A DNA stretch of 33,673 bases from an uncultured Clostridium sp. GTDB lineage: Bacteria; Bacillota; Clostridia; TANB77; CAG-508. The position numbers and the translations under genes are program-made. Positions 1 to 8,235 of the stretch are shown piece after piece (the stretch's first letter is position 1; each line of letters opens with the position of its first letter). The stretch covers positions 1 to 33,673 of the forward strand of contig CANPOS010000021.1 of the NCBI GenBank assembly GCA_947575745.1. The letters run 5' to 3'. The notes below the pieces were generated by a model. It saw only the letters and a list, made by a program, of their open reading frames with translations, made no database searches and was not told the origin of the DNA.

Positions 1-4
1 ATAG

Positions 5-127
5 ACTAATTATGATGATAAAGAAAATACAAGATTTAATAAATATGATATAATATATTCAGCAGATGAAGTAGTTCAACTAAAAATGAATAAAGAATTT
101 GGTTGTATAAACTTTGAAACCAAATAG
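5..127 (+). pseudogene. 3' tail of an unidentified reading frame
   Basis: An open frame of about 40 codons ends at a TAG at 125-127, and an in-frame TAG also lies at 2-4. It has no start codon with a ribosome site at its beginning. The composition looks coding (many Asp, Lys and Asn residues), so it may be the 3' end of a gene broken upstream. I recognise no family. Confidence 0.25.
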
Positions 128-158
128 TAAATTATAAAATTTCAAAAGAGGATTAAGT

Positions 159-287
159 ATGAGAAATAATATTAGCATTGGAAATACTGAAAGAATTCAA
201 TTGTTGGAGATAAAATATAATTTAAAATTAAATTACAATACTGAAGAGAAGATGAAAAATTATAAATTTTTCATCTTTTTTTCTTAA
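159..287 (+). CDS. small ORF of 42 codons, possibly a gene fragment
   Basis: An ATG at 159 follows an AGAGG motif by about 8 bases. The frame runs 42 codons and its last dozen codons lie inside the hairpin terminator at 251-282, which is unusual for an intact gene. It is most likely the 5' piece of a deleted gene. No recognisable domain. Confidence 0.25.
   Translation: MRNNISIGNTERIQLLEIKYNLKLNYNTEEKMKNYKFFIFFS
251..282 (+). terminator. intrinsic terminator
   Basis: A perfect 11-bp stem (arms 251-261 and 265-275, loop ATA) is followed by seven T residues. It ends transcription coming from the left of the window. Confidence 0.7.
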
Positions 288-359
288 AAACATAGTAATT
301 TATTAGATAACATAATATAATTATAAAAGAAATATAATTTATATGATTAGGAGGGAAGA

Positions 360-1322
360 ATGATGGAGGATAGAGAAACCACTAGCAGACTTGGTGTCTA
401 TAAATGTGGACAAATATGTGAAAAAATAGGATTTATATTTCGAGAACAAACAGTGTGTGATTATGGAATAGATGCTATAATAGAGAAAAAGGATAAGGGG
501 TATCCTTCAGGAAAATTAATTGCTGTTCAAATAAAATCAGGAGATTCATATTTCAAAAAAATAGAGGAAGATAAAGTTGTATTTCGAGGGGAAAACAAGC
601 ACTATGATTATTGGTTAAACCATTCACTTCCAGTTATTATTGTTCTTTATTCTCCATCAAAAGACAAGTGCATATGGGAGAGTTTTAATAAGCAAAAAGC
701 TAAAAGAACTGAAAAAGGATGGAAAATTAATATTCCATATAATCAAAACCTAGAAGATTCAATGAAGCAACTGTAAGAATTAGCCGATAATCAGAATGAG
801 TATGAAAGACGTTGGAACTCATTAGTAGTAGCTAAAGAATGGATGCTAGAAACAGCAAGACAGGGAGAAAGTGTTTTAGAAGTTGAAGAATGGATAAATA
901 AATCTTCAGGGAGAGGAAAATTTATACTCAAAGTAGAAGAAGAGGGAAGAGAAAAAATGTTATTTGAAAGGGAAATGCTTGGATTTGGAACTAGAGGATA
1001 TGAGAAGGTAATTCAAGAACTTTTTCCTTGGGCAGAAGTGAAAATTGATGAAGAATTTTATGAAGAGAATATGGATGAATATGATTATTATAGGAGTGAA
1101 CGTACTGACAGAGATTTAGCAATTAGGTTTGGGAAAGAAGGAAATGAGCTTTTAGAGTATAGTGATATTCCACCTAAAATTTATCCATACAGAAATGGAG
1201 CAGGAGAAGTTGACTTCTACAGACTAAAATTAACATTAAATCAAATTGGAAAATCTTTTATTGAGATGGAACACTTTTTAGAAACAGGAAAATGCTATTT
1301 TATTGATAAAATTACAGTGTGA
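360..1322 (+). pseudogene. DUF4365 nuclease-like protein interrupted by an in-frame TAA
   Basis: Two frames, 360-776 and 843-1322, lie in the same phase. The codons between them are also open, so a single TAA at 774-776 splits what looks like one protein of about 320 residues. The N-terminal part has the DUF4365 pattern resembling a PD-(D/E)xK fold: DYGIDAII near residue 33, then AVQIKSG near residue 55. The part after the stop starts LADNQNEYERRWNSLV and includes EEWINKSSGRG, as I recall for the second half of long DUF4365 proteins. The stop could have arisen by one change from AAA, CAA or GAA. The ATG at 843 has no ribosome site, which argues against a second gene. DUF4365 proteins occur in defence and mobile regions; their activity is not established. 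Most likely a recent nonsense mutation, readthrough being less likely. Confidence 0.65.
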
Positions 1323-1411
1323 ATTTATAAATTCTATAATTTATAATCCAAACGAAAGATAGTAAGTTATATTGTTAAATAAAATGTTACGTTGAATAAA
1401 GGAGTAAAAGT

Positions 1412-2953
1412 ATGAGAATAAGTAAAATGCAAATTGGAAAAAATAGCAAGTATTATATAACTATAGGAATGGTACTTATAATTTTTATTGCTATAGTTTT
1501 GTTAAATAAGATACCTATTTTGACCTATAATGCAGAGATAAAAAAAATAGACAAAGTGCAAGGGGAAAAATTAGTAATAAATGAAGCGTCGTTTGAGGAT
1601 GTTGCAGAAAACAGTTTATTATCAACAGGACTAGAAATAATTGGATTAGCAATTGCGGTTTGGACAGGTCTTAATATAGTGAATTTAGTAACTAGAAAAG
1701 AAGTTGAAGAAGTTGAAGAAAGGATGAAAACAATAATAGATGAAGTGCAAAAAAAGAATGACGAACTAAATACAATATATAATAATGTTGAGAATATAAG
1801 TAAAAATGAATTCCTAAAAGAATTATTAAAAACAGATAGTGATTTAATAACGAAATATTTTTATGATAAATTTCTACATATAAAGTGTTTTCCAGATGTT
1901 ATTTATCAATTGTTATCGATTGAACAAATTTTTTCACAGATATATTATATGCATACAAGTGCAAATGCAAATGCGAAGAACGTAAGAAATGAAACAGAAG
2001 AATTAGACAAACAAATAGACAAAACGTTAATTTATATCAAACAATATAAAGAAATACTTGATTTGAAAGATATAGAGAATTATTTGAAATTTAGAAAAGC
2101 TGAAGGACTATTTTATAGAGGTTATGTATTAGATAGTGAAAGGGAAATTTATAAAGCATATATGTCAGCAATAAAAATATATATTGAAATATCGGAATAT
2201 TTTATCAAAGATTTTAAAGAGATGACAGAAAATAAAAATGAAACAATATTTCCAGAAGAATATGAGATATTTTCTTATTATTCTAATACGTTAGGAGAAG
2301 CATATAGTAAAATACTGCAAAAATGTCCTAAATATGCACAAATAGATATTATAGGAGAGAAGGCAAAATTTTATTGTGAACTAGCAATTAAATATGCTAA
2401 AGAAAATGATAGAGAAGTATACTATAGGAATCTAGGATGTGTTTATGAAAGATTAGAGAAAGTAAAAGGCAAAACTTTGTATAGTAAAATAATATTAGAT
2501 AATTATGAAAAAGCGTTTCAATTAACAATAAATAAACCACAGATGTCAAGAAAACAAATGGGAAATGTTTATCATACTTATTTATCATATCTTAATAATT
2601 ACATAAAGAACAATTTAAAGTTGCCAGAAAACGCTGTGGTTCAAGATATAATTAATAATTTTGATAATAATTGGAAGTATGAAATACATCCTGTTAATGT
2701 TATGTATCAAGTAGCATCAATTGCAATTGTTGATGATATCAGAAAATCTCTAAATATAGTAATGTATGGCTTTGTAAATGGATATATTGTATTATTAAAA
2801 CAAATAAAAAATGCGAAGTGTATTGAAGAAATATTTGAAGATGATGTAAAGTCATACTTAGAAAAAATGAAATGGGCAGTAGAGACATTGCAATTAATGG
2901 GGGTTAATGATAATTATACAAAAGAACTAAAAAGCTTTTATGAAGCACTATGA
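1412..2953 (+). CDS. membrane-anchored helical repeat protein, function unknown
   Basis: The 513-residue protein starts at ATG 1412 behind AAAGGAG (1398-1404, spacing 7). Residues about 14-31 form a first hydrophobic segment and about 70-92 a second one. A Lys/Glu-rich stretch that looks like a coiled coil follows (about 95-130). The rest is soluble, all-helical and rich in Tyr, Glu and Lys, with helix pairs that resemble degenerate TPR-like repeats; one example is around residues 280-345. I recognise no catalytic motif. It sits alone between a decayed DUF4365 gene and a conjugation-type module and is closed by the terminator at 2996-3038. It could be a membrane-tethered scaffold or an accessory defence protein, but this is a guess from architecture only. 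Confidence 0.6.
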   Translation: MRISKMQIGKNSKYYITIGMVLIIFIAIVLLNKIPILTYNAEIKKIDKVQGEKLVINEASFEDVAENSLLSTGLEIIGLAIAVWTGLNIVNLVTRKEVEEVEERMKTIIDEVQKKNDELNTIYNNVENISKNEFLKELLKTDSDLITKYFYDKFLHIKCFPDVIYQLLSIEQIFSQIYYMHTSANANAKNVRNETEELDKQIDKTLIYIKQYKEILDLKDIENYLKFRKAEGLFYRGYVLDSEREIYKAYMSAIKIYIEISEYFIKDFKEMTENKNETIFPEEYEIFSYYSNTLGEAYSKILQKCPKYAQIDIIGEKAKFYCELAIKYAKENDREVYYRNLGCVYERLEKVKGKTLYSKIILDNYEKAFQLTINKPQMSRKQMGNVYHTYLSYLNNYIKNNLKLPENAVVQDIINNFDNNWKYEIHPVNVMYQVASIAIVDDIRKSLNIVMYGFVNGYIVLLKQIKNAKCIEEIFEDDVKSYLEKMKWAVETLQLMGVNDNYTKELKSFYEAL

Positions 2954-2995
2954 AAAATAAAAGGAAAGCTTACAATTAGCCTAAAGGACTACATT

Positions 2996-3038
2996 AGAAG
3001 ATACAAAGACTAAATGCTTTTGTATCTTCTATTTTTTT
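2996..3038 (+). terminator. intrinsic terminator
   Basis: Twelve-bp stem (2996-3007 with 3019-3030) followed by a T-rich tail. It separates the unknown membrane protein from the conjugation-type module. Confidence 0.75.
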
Positions 3039-3060
3039 GAAACAAAGGAGGAACAAAAAT

Positions 3061-3675
3061 ATGCAAAAAGAAATTTTAACAGAGCTAGAAGATTTAAGAG
3101 ACGAAACAGAGTTTATAATAAACAATAGAGAAATAATCGAAAATAAACACTTTGAAAATTATTTAAGAAGTGTGGAAAGGATAAGATATAACATATTTAA
3201 TAAAATCAGCTTAAACGAGAAATATGAAGCAAATAGATATAATCAGGTTGAATATGTTAATAAGAATTATAAGGCGACATTGGAAAATAATGTGTTAAGA
3301 ATACGTATACCAGAAGTCTTACCAAAGTATAAAAATATTAATGGTTACGCATATAAAAATATAATGTTAAATGTTAGAGATGTTACAAAACAATATAAAG
3401 ATTTATTTAGTAATGAATTGGTATTTGTGTTTATAAAAAAAGTAGAAAATCAGAAGGACTTTGACATAGATAACAAATTTAAAAAACCAATTATAGATGG
3501 ACTTGTATTATCTCAAGTAATTCAAGATGACAATATAGCAAATATGTGTTATGGAGTATTGGGAAAGACAGAAGAAAGAAAAAAACATATACAGAAGTAT
3601 ATATTTTTAAAGCAAAAATTTGTTAGAGTGGATACAAAATGTTACAGAGGCGGATATCTAAAAGTGTCCGAATAA
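3061..3675 (+). CDS. RusA-like endonuclease-type protein of a conjugative module
   Basis: The start is ATG 3061, because AAAGGAGG at 3044-3051 lies nine bases upstream; an ATG at 3037 lies before this site and is less likely. The 204-residue protein has a helical, charged N-terminal half. Its C-terminal half has the pattern DFDIDNKFKKPIIDGL then QVIQDDNI, which resembles the DxDN...K...D...DD signature of RusA-type Holliday junction resolvases. Known RusA enzymes cut branched DNA with these acidic residues; I infer the fold only from the motif. It is the first gene after a terminator and is followed at once by a small unknown gene and the coupling protein, an order seen in Gram-positive integrative elements. 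It may instead be a non-catalytic accessory protein. Confidence 0.5.
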   Translation: MQKEILTELEDLRDETEFIINNREIIENKHFENYLRSVERIRYNIFNKISLNEKYEANRYNQVEYVNKNYKATLENNVLRIRIPEVLPKYKNINGYAYKNIMLNVRDVTKQYKDLFSNELVFVFIKKVENQKDFDIDNKFKKPIIDGLVLSQVIQDDNIANMCYGVLGKTEERKKHIQKYIFLKQKFVRVDTKCYRGGYLKVSE

Positions 3676-3686
3676 GTTATCTTTTT

Positions 3687-3986
3687 GTGATTTTTAAACA
3701 ATTTAAGAGAATAGATGAATATGAAATAATAAGAAAAATTTATGATTATAAAGAAATATTATTATCAAATTGGGGAAAAGCAAATTATATGACAGAAGAT
3801 AAAGAATATATAATTGTAATGCCATTTTTAAATATAGAAAAATTACATGAGCTGAATGTGTTTTTTAATAACAAGTCAAATGAAAACAGAAAGATAAATA
3901 TTATAACGCTAGCAGAAAATATAGAAAAGATAAATGAAACATTGATAAAAGATACAAAAATTATTGAATTAGATAATTGGTTATGA
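3687..3986 (+). CDS. small hypothetical protein of the conjugative module
   Basis: An open frame follows the RusA-like gene and ends at TGA 3984-3986, ten bases before the coupling-protein start. The only ATG near the left edge (3639) is followed by an in-frame CGG. By the CGG rule seen in this window that start would shift into the upstream gene's frame and stop at once, so it is unlikely. GTG 3687 or ATG 3789 are possible starts, neither with a strong ribosome site; translation coupled to the upstream gene is plausible. Up to about 99 residues, with a mix of hydrophobic strands and charged helices and no recognised family. Confidence 0.4.
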   Translation: MIFKQFKRIDEYEIIRKIYDYKEILLSNWGKANYMTEDKEYIIVMPFLNIEKLHELNVFFNNKSNENRKINIITLAENIEKINETLIKDTKIIELDNWL

Positions 3987-3996
3987 GGCATAGCTG

Positions 3997-5779
3997 ATGA
4001 AAGATAAAAAAAGCAAGATAGCTTTATTTTTTTTGCTATCATACATTATCTTAATACCAATTATCAATAGTTTTATGAAAGTATTGGAAAAGTGTTTTGG
4101 TACGAATCTAAATACAATAGATATAAATATATTTAATTTGTTTACTATTGTGTTTAGAAATGGAACTATACTAATTAGTTGGATTTCAATAAATTTAATA
4201 ATTATGCTATTACTAAAAAATATAGTAACTACAAGGGAAAATGTAAAAATTGAAGTAGAAGGAATAAATCTAAAGAAAAAGGACCAGAACATTTGGCACT
4301 GCCGACTGGGCAAATAAAGAAGAAATACAAGAGTATTTAAGTATAAATAAAAGAGATGGCATAATACTTGGAGAAACAGAAGAGGGAGAAATTATCACAT
4401 TATCAGCAGATACATATTTGAATAAAAATATTGCAGTTTTTGGCTCTAGCGGAAGTGGAAAATCTCGAGGATTTGCAATACCAAACGGAATAGAACTTGC
4501 TCAAGAGACATTACAAAAAAACATTAATAGAAATATGAGCATAGTCTTTACTGATCCAAAACGGAGAACTATATAGGAAACTTGCAAAATATCTTGAAGG
4601 TAAAGGATATAATGTAAAAGTATTTAACTTGGTGAATCCAACATTTTCAAATGGGACAAGATTTATAAAATTTGTAGAGGATGAAACAGATGCACAAATC
4701 TTTTCTCAAATAGTTATTGAAGGAACACAGCTAAATAGAAAAGCAAGTGGAGATGAGTTTTGGAACAGAGGAGAACAAAATTTACTAAAAATATTACTGT
4801 TATATGTAATTAATTATGAAACAGAAGAAAACAAGAGTATGGGCTTTATATATGATGCACTAGCGAGTGGAAATATCAAGAAGATAGATAGAATATTTGA
4901 AAATACATCAGGACCAACTAGGCTCAGTTACAATATATATGCACAGGCAACTGACATAGTTAAACAAAGTATTGTAACAGGACTTGCAACGAGATTGCAA
5001 ATATTTCAAACCGAAAAAATAAGAAATATCACAAATAAGGATGAGATAAAATTTGAAGATATAGGAAACAAAAAGACTTGTATATTTGTAGTTACAAGTG
5101 ATACAAATAGTGCGTTTGACTTTTTATCTACATTGTTCTTCTCATTTTTATTTATAAAACTTATTAAGCAGGCAGATGAAAATAGCAATGGAAGACTAAA
5201 AGTAGAAACATCATTAATACTAGATGAATTTGTAAATATAGGAAGAATAGTAGATTTTGAAAAGAAGTTAGCAACAACTAGAAGTAGGGGAATAAATATA
5301 TTTATGATATTTCAAAACATTGAACAGCTGAAGAATAGATATGATAATGATGTGTGGCAAGAGATTTTAGGGAATGCAGATACAAAAATATGTATGCGGA
5401 TGTCGGAGATATTTTAACAGCTGAATATATAACAGAATATTTAGGAGTTGCAACAGTTGAAACTAATGCAATAAAAAAGACAGCAGGATTTGATGGTAAT
5501 TTTACTTATGGAATGGAAAATATATCTACAAATAAAAGAAATCTAATGAATCCAGATGAACTTTTGAAGTTAGATAATAAAAAAGAAATAGTAATAGTAA
5601 GAGGGAGCAAGCCTTTTGTTTGCAATAAATATGATTATTCAAAACATAGTGAAGCAGACAAGCTAGAAGATATGACAGTAGAAGAGCAAAGGGAGAGATT
5701 CAAAGAAAATTTAGGAATTGAAAACATACAAAAGAAAAAACAAGAAGAAAAGAAAAAATATACTTATAAAGATTTTTAA
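3997..5779 (+). CDS. VirD4/TraG-type conjugative coupling protein, with three CGG skip sites and one lost site
   Basis: Read through its frame changes this is a coupling protein of about 592 residues, a normal length for Gram-positive VirD4/TraG ATPases, which feed the DNA-relaxase complex to the type IV secretion channel. Two N-terminal membrane segments (about 8-26 and 50-75) precede FGTADWANKEEI, the Walker A FGSSGSGKS, FTDPKGELYRKL, the Walker B SLILDEFVNIG and a C-terminal ICMGCGDILTAEYI block. Continuity needs the C of CGG skipped at 4562-4564, 5397-5399 and 5404-5406. Each skip gives the glycine expected there. A fourth frame change is needed at 4285-4287, where the codon is CAG: the sequence fits an ancestral CGGA changed to CAGA. 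If so the present allele cannot be read through and the gene is dead, which agrees with the decay of neighbouring genes. Confidence 0.8.
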
Positions 5780-5815
5780 AAGTTATAAGTATTTGTACTT
5801 ATAGCTTTATTTTTT
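5779..5815 (+). terminator. intrinsic terminator after the coupling protein
   Basis: A stem with arms 5779-5791 and 5796-5808 (one G-T pair, loop TTTG) is followed by a T-rich tail. It begins at the last base of the coupling-protein stop codon. Confidence 0.65.
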
Positions 5816-5834
5816 AGAAAAGAAGGTGAAACTT

Positions 5835-6650
5835 ATGACAGAGGAATTAAAGGAAAAAATAATATGGCAAAATATTAATTCTTCTAAAGAAAAAGGAAAA
5901 AATTTAACAGGAAAAATAGTAGCAAGAGAAGTAGAAAAAATGGGTGAAGACAATATTATTTGTGCTATTGTAGATTTTAAGGGGATAAAAGTTTTAATAC
6001 CAGCTACAGAAATGATAGTAAACGGAAAAAATGACAAAAAGCTACTTAGAAATATGATGGGAGCAGAGATAAAATTTATAGTAGTAGAAACAGATAAAGT
6101 AAGTTCAAAAGCAATAGGCTCAAGAATAAAAGCAATGGAACGATTAAAAGAAATAAACATGAAGAAACTAGAAGTAGGAGATAAGATTTATGGAAAGATA
6201 ATTGGAGTATGGCGAAAGTATATACGAATTGAATGTATAGGAATTGATTTTGTAATAAAAGCACAAGACTTAAACTATGGATATATTGAAGATGTATCTA
6301 AACTATATAAAATAAACGAACAGATAAAAGTAATAATCAAAGGAATATCTGAAGAAACAAAAGAAATGCAAATATCTATTAAGGATTTAATTGAAGATCC
6401 GTTTGAGAACATAAGAAAAGACTTTACAGAAACAGGAGAGTATTTAGCAACAATAACAGGCTATACAGATAATGGAATATTCGCAAAAATTACACAAGGA
6501 GTAGATACAGTTTGTGTACTTCCAACCTGGCTTGATAGGCCACCACTTCCAGGAGAAAAAGTAATTGTTAAGATTTATAAAATTGTTCCAGAAAAAAGAA
6601 AAATTTATAGCTCATTAGTCAAAATAATTGGAAGTGATGCAAATGAGTGA
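5835..6650 (+). CDS. S1-domain RNA-binding-like protein
   Basis: The start is ATG 5835 with AGAAGG at 5821-5826, eight bases upstream; the frame is open further back but that stretch holds the ribosome site. The 271-residue protein has a first OB-like region (about 20-105) and a clear S1 repeat at about 110-190 (GDKIYGKIIGVWRKYIRIE, then KINEQIKVIIKGI). A further S1-like repeat (GEYLATITGYTDNGIFAKI) follows. S1 repeats bind single-stranded nucleic acid. Similar proteins are carried by clostridial conjugative elements next to VirD4-type genes. The function here is not known; a role in mobile-element RNA or single-stranded DNA handling is inference. The stop overlaps the next start by four codons' worth of sequence. 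Confidence 0.65.
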   Translation: MTEELKEKIIWQNINSSKEKGKNLTGKIVAREVEKMGEDNIICAIVDFKGIKVLIPATEMIVNGKNDKKLLRNMMGAEIKFIVVETDKVSSKAIGSRIKAMERLKEINMKKLEVGDKIYGKIIGVWRKYIRIECIGIDFVIKAQDLNYGYIEDVSKLYKINEQIKVIIKGISEETKEMQISIKDLIEDPFENIRKDFTETGEYLATITGYTDNGIFAKITQGVDTVCVLPTWLDRPPLPGEKVIVKIYKIVPEKRKIYSSLVKIIGSDANE

Positions 6651-7157
6651 AAACATAAGCAAATAATAAAACTATTATGGGATTTTAGTTCATTAAGAGA
6701 AGAACAGATTATAAAAATGTGTAAGTGTAATGAAAATGATATTAACTATTTAATTGCACAGAATGCAATAACAAGAGATAAAGATACTAAAATATTAAAG
6801 TATAAAGGAAAAGAAATCAATAGTAGGAATATAGTAGCTTTTGATGTAGTTATGAAGTATTTAGATAGAAATGCAAGAGTAAAGAAAGCAAGACATCCTA
6901 TAAATGTAAGTATGACAACAGATTTTTTTACATATGATATTATAGCGATAAAAGAAGCGGAAGTAGATACTTTATTTGAAAAGTTAGATGAAATATCAAA
7001 AAGAAAAAATATCAAGCAAAATATATTAAGTGTCATCAATAATAAAAGAAATTTTACATATAATAAAAATAAGGTTGAGTTATTGACAACAGTAAAAAAA
7101 TACTTTATAATTAACTTAACAAGAAAATATTACGTCGCTCTTGGGTGGTGCGACTAA
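6643..7157 (+). CDS. DUF5697-like protein with a damaged start and a replaced 3' end
   Basis: The frame ending at 7157 is open from 6651, and its N-terminal part (IIKLLWDFSSLREEQIIKMC) looks conserved, so translation should begin before ATG 6717. An ATG at 6643 overlapping the S1 gene is well placed (MSEN...), but it is one frame off, as if one A had been lost in the A-run at 6650-6653. The protein resembles the DUF5697 family found in Gram-positive conjugative elements, including RNIVAFDVVMKYLDRN near the middle. Its last residues, VALGWCD, are encoded by the first toxin-antitoxin repeat, and the promoter of that locus lies inside the reading frame. This suggests that insertion of the toxin-antitoxin locus cut off the original C-terminus. 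Probably non-functional. Confidence 0.5.
7084..7111 (+). promoter_or_regulatory. sigma-A promoter of the antitoxin RNA
   Basis: TTGACA (7084-7089) and TATAAT (7106-7111) are both perfect consensus hexamers, with a 16-base spacer. Transcription would start near 7118, just before the first pseudoknot repeat. A strong promoter ahead of the repeats is what type III antitoxin RNAs need. Confidence 0.75.
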
Positions 7158-7262
7158 TAAATTATCCCAAACGATAAATATGTGTCGCTCTTGGGTGGTG
7201 CGACTAACAAATTATCCCAAATGAAAATATGTCCTCCCTTTGAAATAATAAGGGAGGCTTTA
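7118..7262 (+). ncRNA. type III antitoxin RNA (ToxI/CptI-like) with two pseudoknot repeats
   Basis: Two almost identical units start at GTCGCTC 7134 and 7184, exactly 50 bases apart, with a short partial third unit near 7225-7232. In each unit GTCGC pairs with GCGAC to make a hairpin, and the hairpin loop holds TTGGG, which can pair with CCCAA about 12 bases downstream, making an H-type pseudoknot. The RNA ends at the terminator at 7233-7264, followed directly by a toxin gene. Known type III antitoxins (ToxI, CptI, TenpI) are tandem pseudoknot repeats cut and bound by their RNase toxin. The number of repeats (about two) and their length fit the CptI end of that range best. Confidence 0.75.
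7128..7227 (+). repeat. tandem 50-nt direct repeat (two copies)
   Basis: Unit one is about 7128-7177 and unit two about 7178-7227. The core from GTCGCTC to ATCCCAAA is identical except for one base (ACTAATAAA against ACTAACAAA). Units differ mainly in the A/T-rich linker. Confidence 0.85.
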
Positions 7263-7264
7263 TT
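7233..7264 (+). terminator. leaky terminator between antitoxin and toxin
   Basis: CCTCCCTT (7233-7240) pairs with AAGGGAGG (7250-7257), followed by a short, imperfect T-run. Type III loci use such a terminator to make much more antitoxin RNA than toxin mRNA. Confidence 0.7.
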
Positions 7265-7281
7265 TATGAATGGAGAAAGTA

Positions 7282-7770
7282 ATGAAAGTAAAAAAAGGAT
7301 ATATATATCATATAAAAGATGAATATTTTAATGTGATACAAGATCCAACACTTATGAGAAATCATGAAAATGGAAAAGCAAGACCTACATATTTTTGTAT
7401 AAAGGAAAATAAATCAGATATTTTATGGTTTATTCCTATGAGTAGCAGAGTAGAAAAATATAAAGAAATAAGAGATAAAAAAATCAAAAAATATGGCAAC
7501 TGTGATAGTATTTTAATAAAAAAATTCTTGGGACAAAATTCAGTATTTCTTCTACAAAATATGTTTCCAACTATTGAGAAATATGTAGATCATATACATA
7601 TAATAAATGGTGTTGAAGCAAAAGTAATTGATAAAGTAGCAAAAGAGTTAGAGGATAATTTTCATAAAATAATGGGATTACTTAAACAAGGTAAAAAAGT
7701 AATATTTACAGATGTAGAAAATGATTTAAGGAAGATGATACAAGAACTAGGAAATACTAAAGAGTCATAA
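7282..7770 (+). CDS. type III toxin-antitoxin RNase toxin (ToxN/CptN-like)
   Basis: A 162-residue protein follows the pseudoknot RNA and its terminator. ATG 7282 is preferred because GGAG (7272-7275) lies six bases upstream; ATG 7270 in the same frame would add four residues. The N-terminus KKGYIYHIKDEYF, then RPTYFCIKENKSDILWFIPMSS and a long C-terminal helical part, matches the general layout of ToxN/AbiQ, CptN and TenpN endoribonucleases: a short beta-barrel core with a Ser/Thr-rich central strand. The family cuts mRNA at A-rich sites and is inhibited by its own pseudoknot RNA; many members give phage resistance by abortive infection or stabilise mobile elements. Assignment to the superfamily rests on this layout and locus order; the exact subfamily (CptIN or TenpIN) is uncertain. 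Confidence 0.75.
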   Translation: MKVKKGYIYHIKDEYFNVIQDPTLMRNHENGKARPTYFCIKENKSDILWFIPMSSRVEKYKEIRDKKIKKYGNCDSILIKKFLGQNSVFLLQNMFPTIEKYVDHIHIINGVEAKVIDKVAKELEDNFHKIMGLLKQGKKVIFTDVENDLRKMIQELGNTKES

Positions 7771-7788
7771 AATGTTGAGGTAGGAACA

Positions 7789-7839
7789 ATGGTAACATTA
7801 GAATTTATAGATAATGAACTTAATAAAAAAGTTAAATAA
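7789..7839 (+). CDS. 16-residue ORF, probably a gene remnant
   Basis: ATG 7789 follows GAGG (7777-7780), and the frame ends at TAA 7837-7839. It looks like the first codons of a gene removed by a deletion or insertion, since transposase remnants follow. No function can be assigned. Confidence 0.2.
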   Translation: MVTLEFIDNELNKKVK

Positions 7840-7964
7840 AAAGACAAATAAAATTTATACTTTAATCTACAAACATTAATGTTACAATTCAAAGCCAAAA
7901 AAGAAAAGCAGTATCAAAATAAGAGAGAATTTTAACGAAATCTCCTTAAATTGATGCTGTTTAT

Positions 7965-8132
7965 TTAATTAAGTTTTCCACTTAGTATATTTTCTAATGT
8001 ATATGGCTTACCAAGACTTAGCATAACTAACGCATTATATACATTAACATTATTCCTATCACATGTTTCTATGTAAGTCTTTATTCTTGCATACCAACTC
8101 GCACTTTCTATTTCATGAAATTTCCCTGATTT
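7965..8132 (-). pseudogene. C-terminal remnant of a transposase (IS66-like)
   Basis: About 55 codons on the minus strand are preserved, including IESASWYARIKTYIETC and GKPYTLENILSGKLN with a normal stop. This resembles the C-terminal tail of clostridial IS66-type transposases. The frame upstream runs into antisense of the pilin-like gene, so no complete transposase exists. Family assignment is by memory of the tail pattern and could be wrong; that it is a transposase tail is more secure than the family. Confidence 0.4.
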
Positions 8133-8145
8133 TGATAAAAAGTTA

Positions 8146-8174
8146 TTGACAGTGATAAAACTGATAAGTATAAT
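8146..8174 (+). promoter_or_regulatory. sigma-A promoter of the pilin-like gene
   Basis: TTGACA (8146-8151) and TATAAT (8169-8174) with a 17-base spacer form a perfect consensus promoter. It lies immediately beside the transposase remnant. Its position also rules out translation of the gene from 8146. Confidence 0.75.
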
Positions 8175-8235
8175 TAAAGAAGAAAAAATAATACTAAAAG
8201 TAAGAACAAAAGAAGGAAAGAAAAGAGGCAAACAA

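Noticed and set aside
843-1322. A second independent gene after the DUF4365 ORF
   Set aside because: It shares the frame, the region between is open, no ribosome site precedes 843, and the sequence continues the same family.
3639-3686. ATG 3639 as the start of the small gene
   Set aside because: An in-frame CGG four codons later would shift translation into a frame that stops at 3675; the start is more likely downstream.
7134-7222. CRISPR array
   Set aside because: Only two repeats, no spacers of distinct sequence, and the units fold as pseudoknots ahead of a toxin gene.
8146-8235. Upstream start for the pilin-like gene
   Set aside because: This stretch contains a perfect promoter, and AGAGG precedes ATG 8236.
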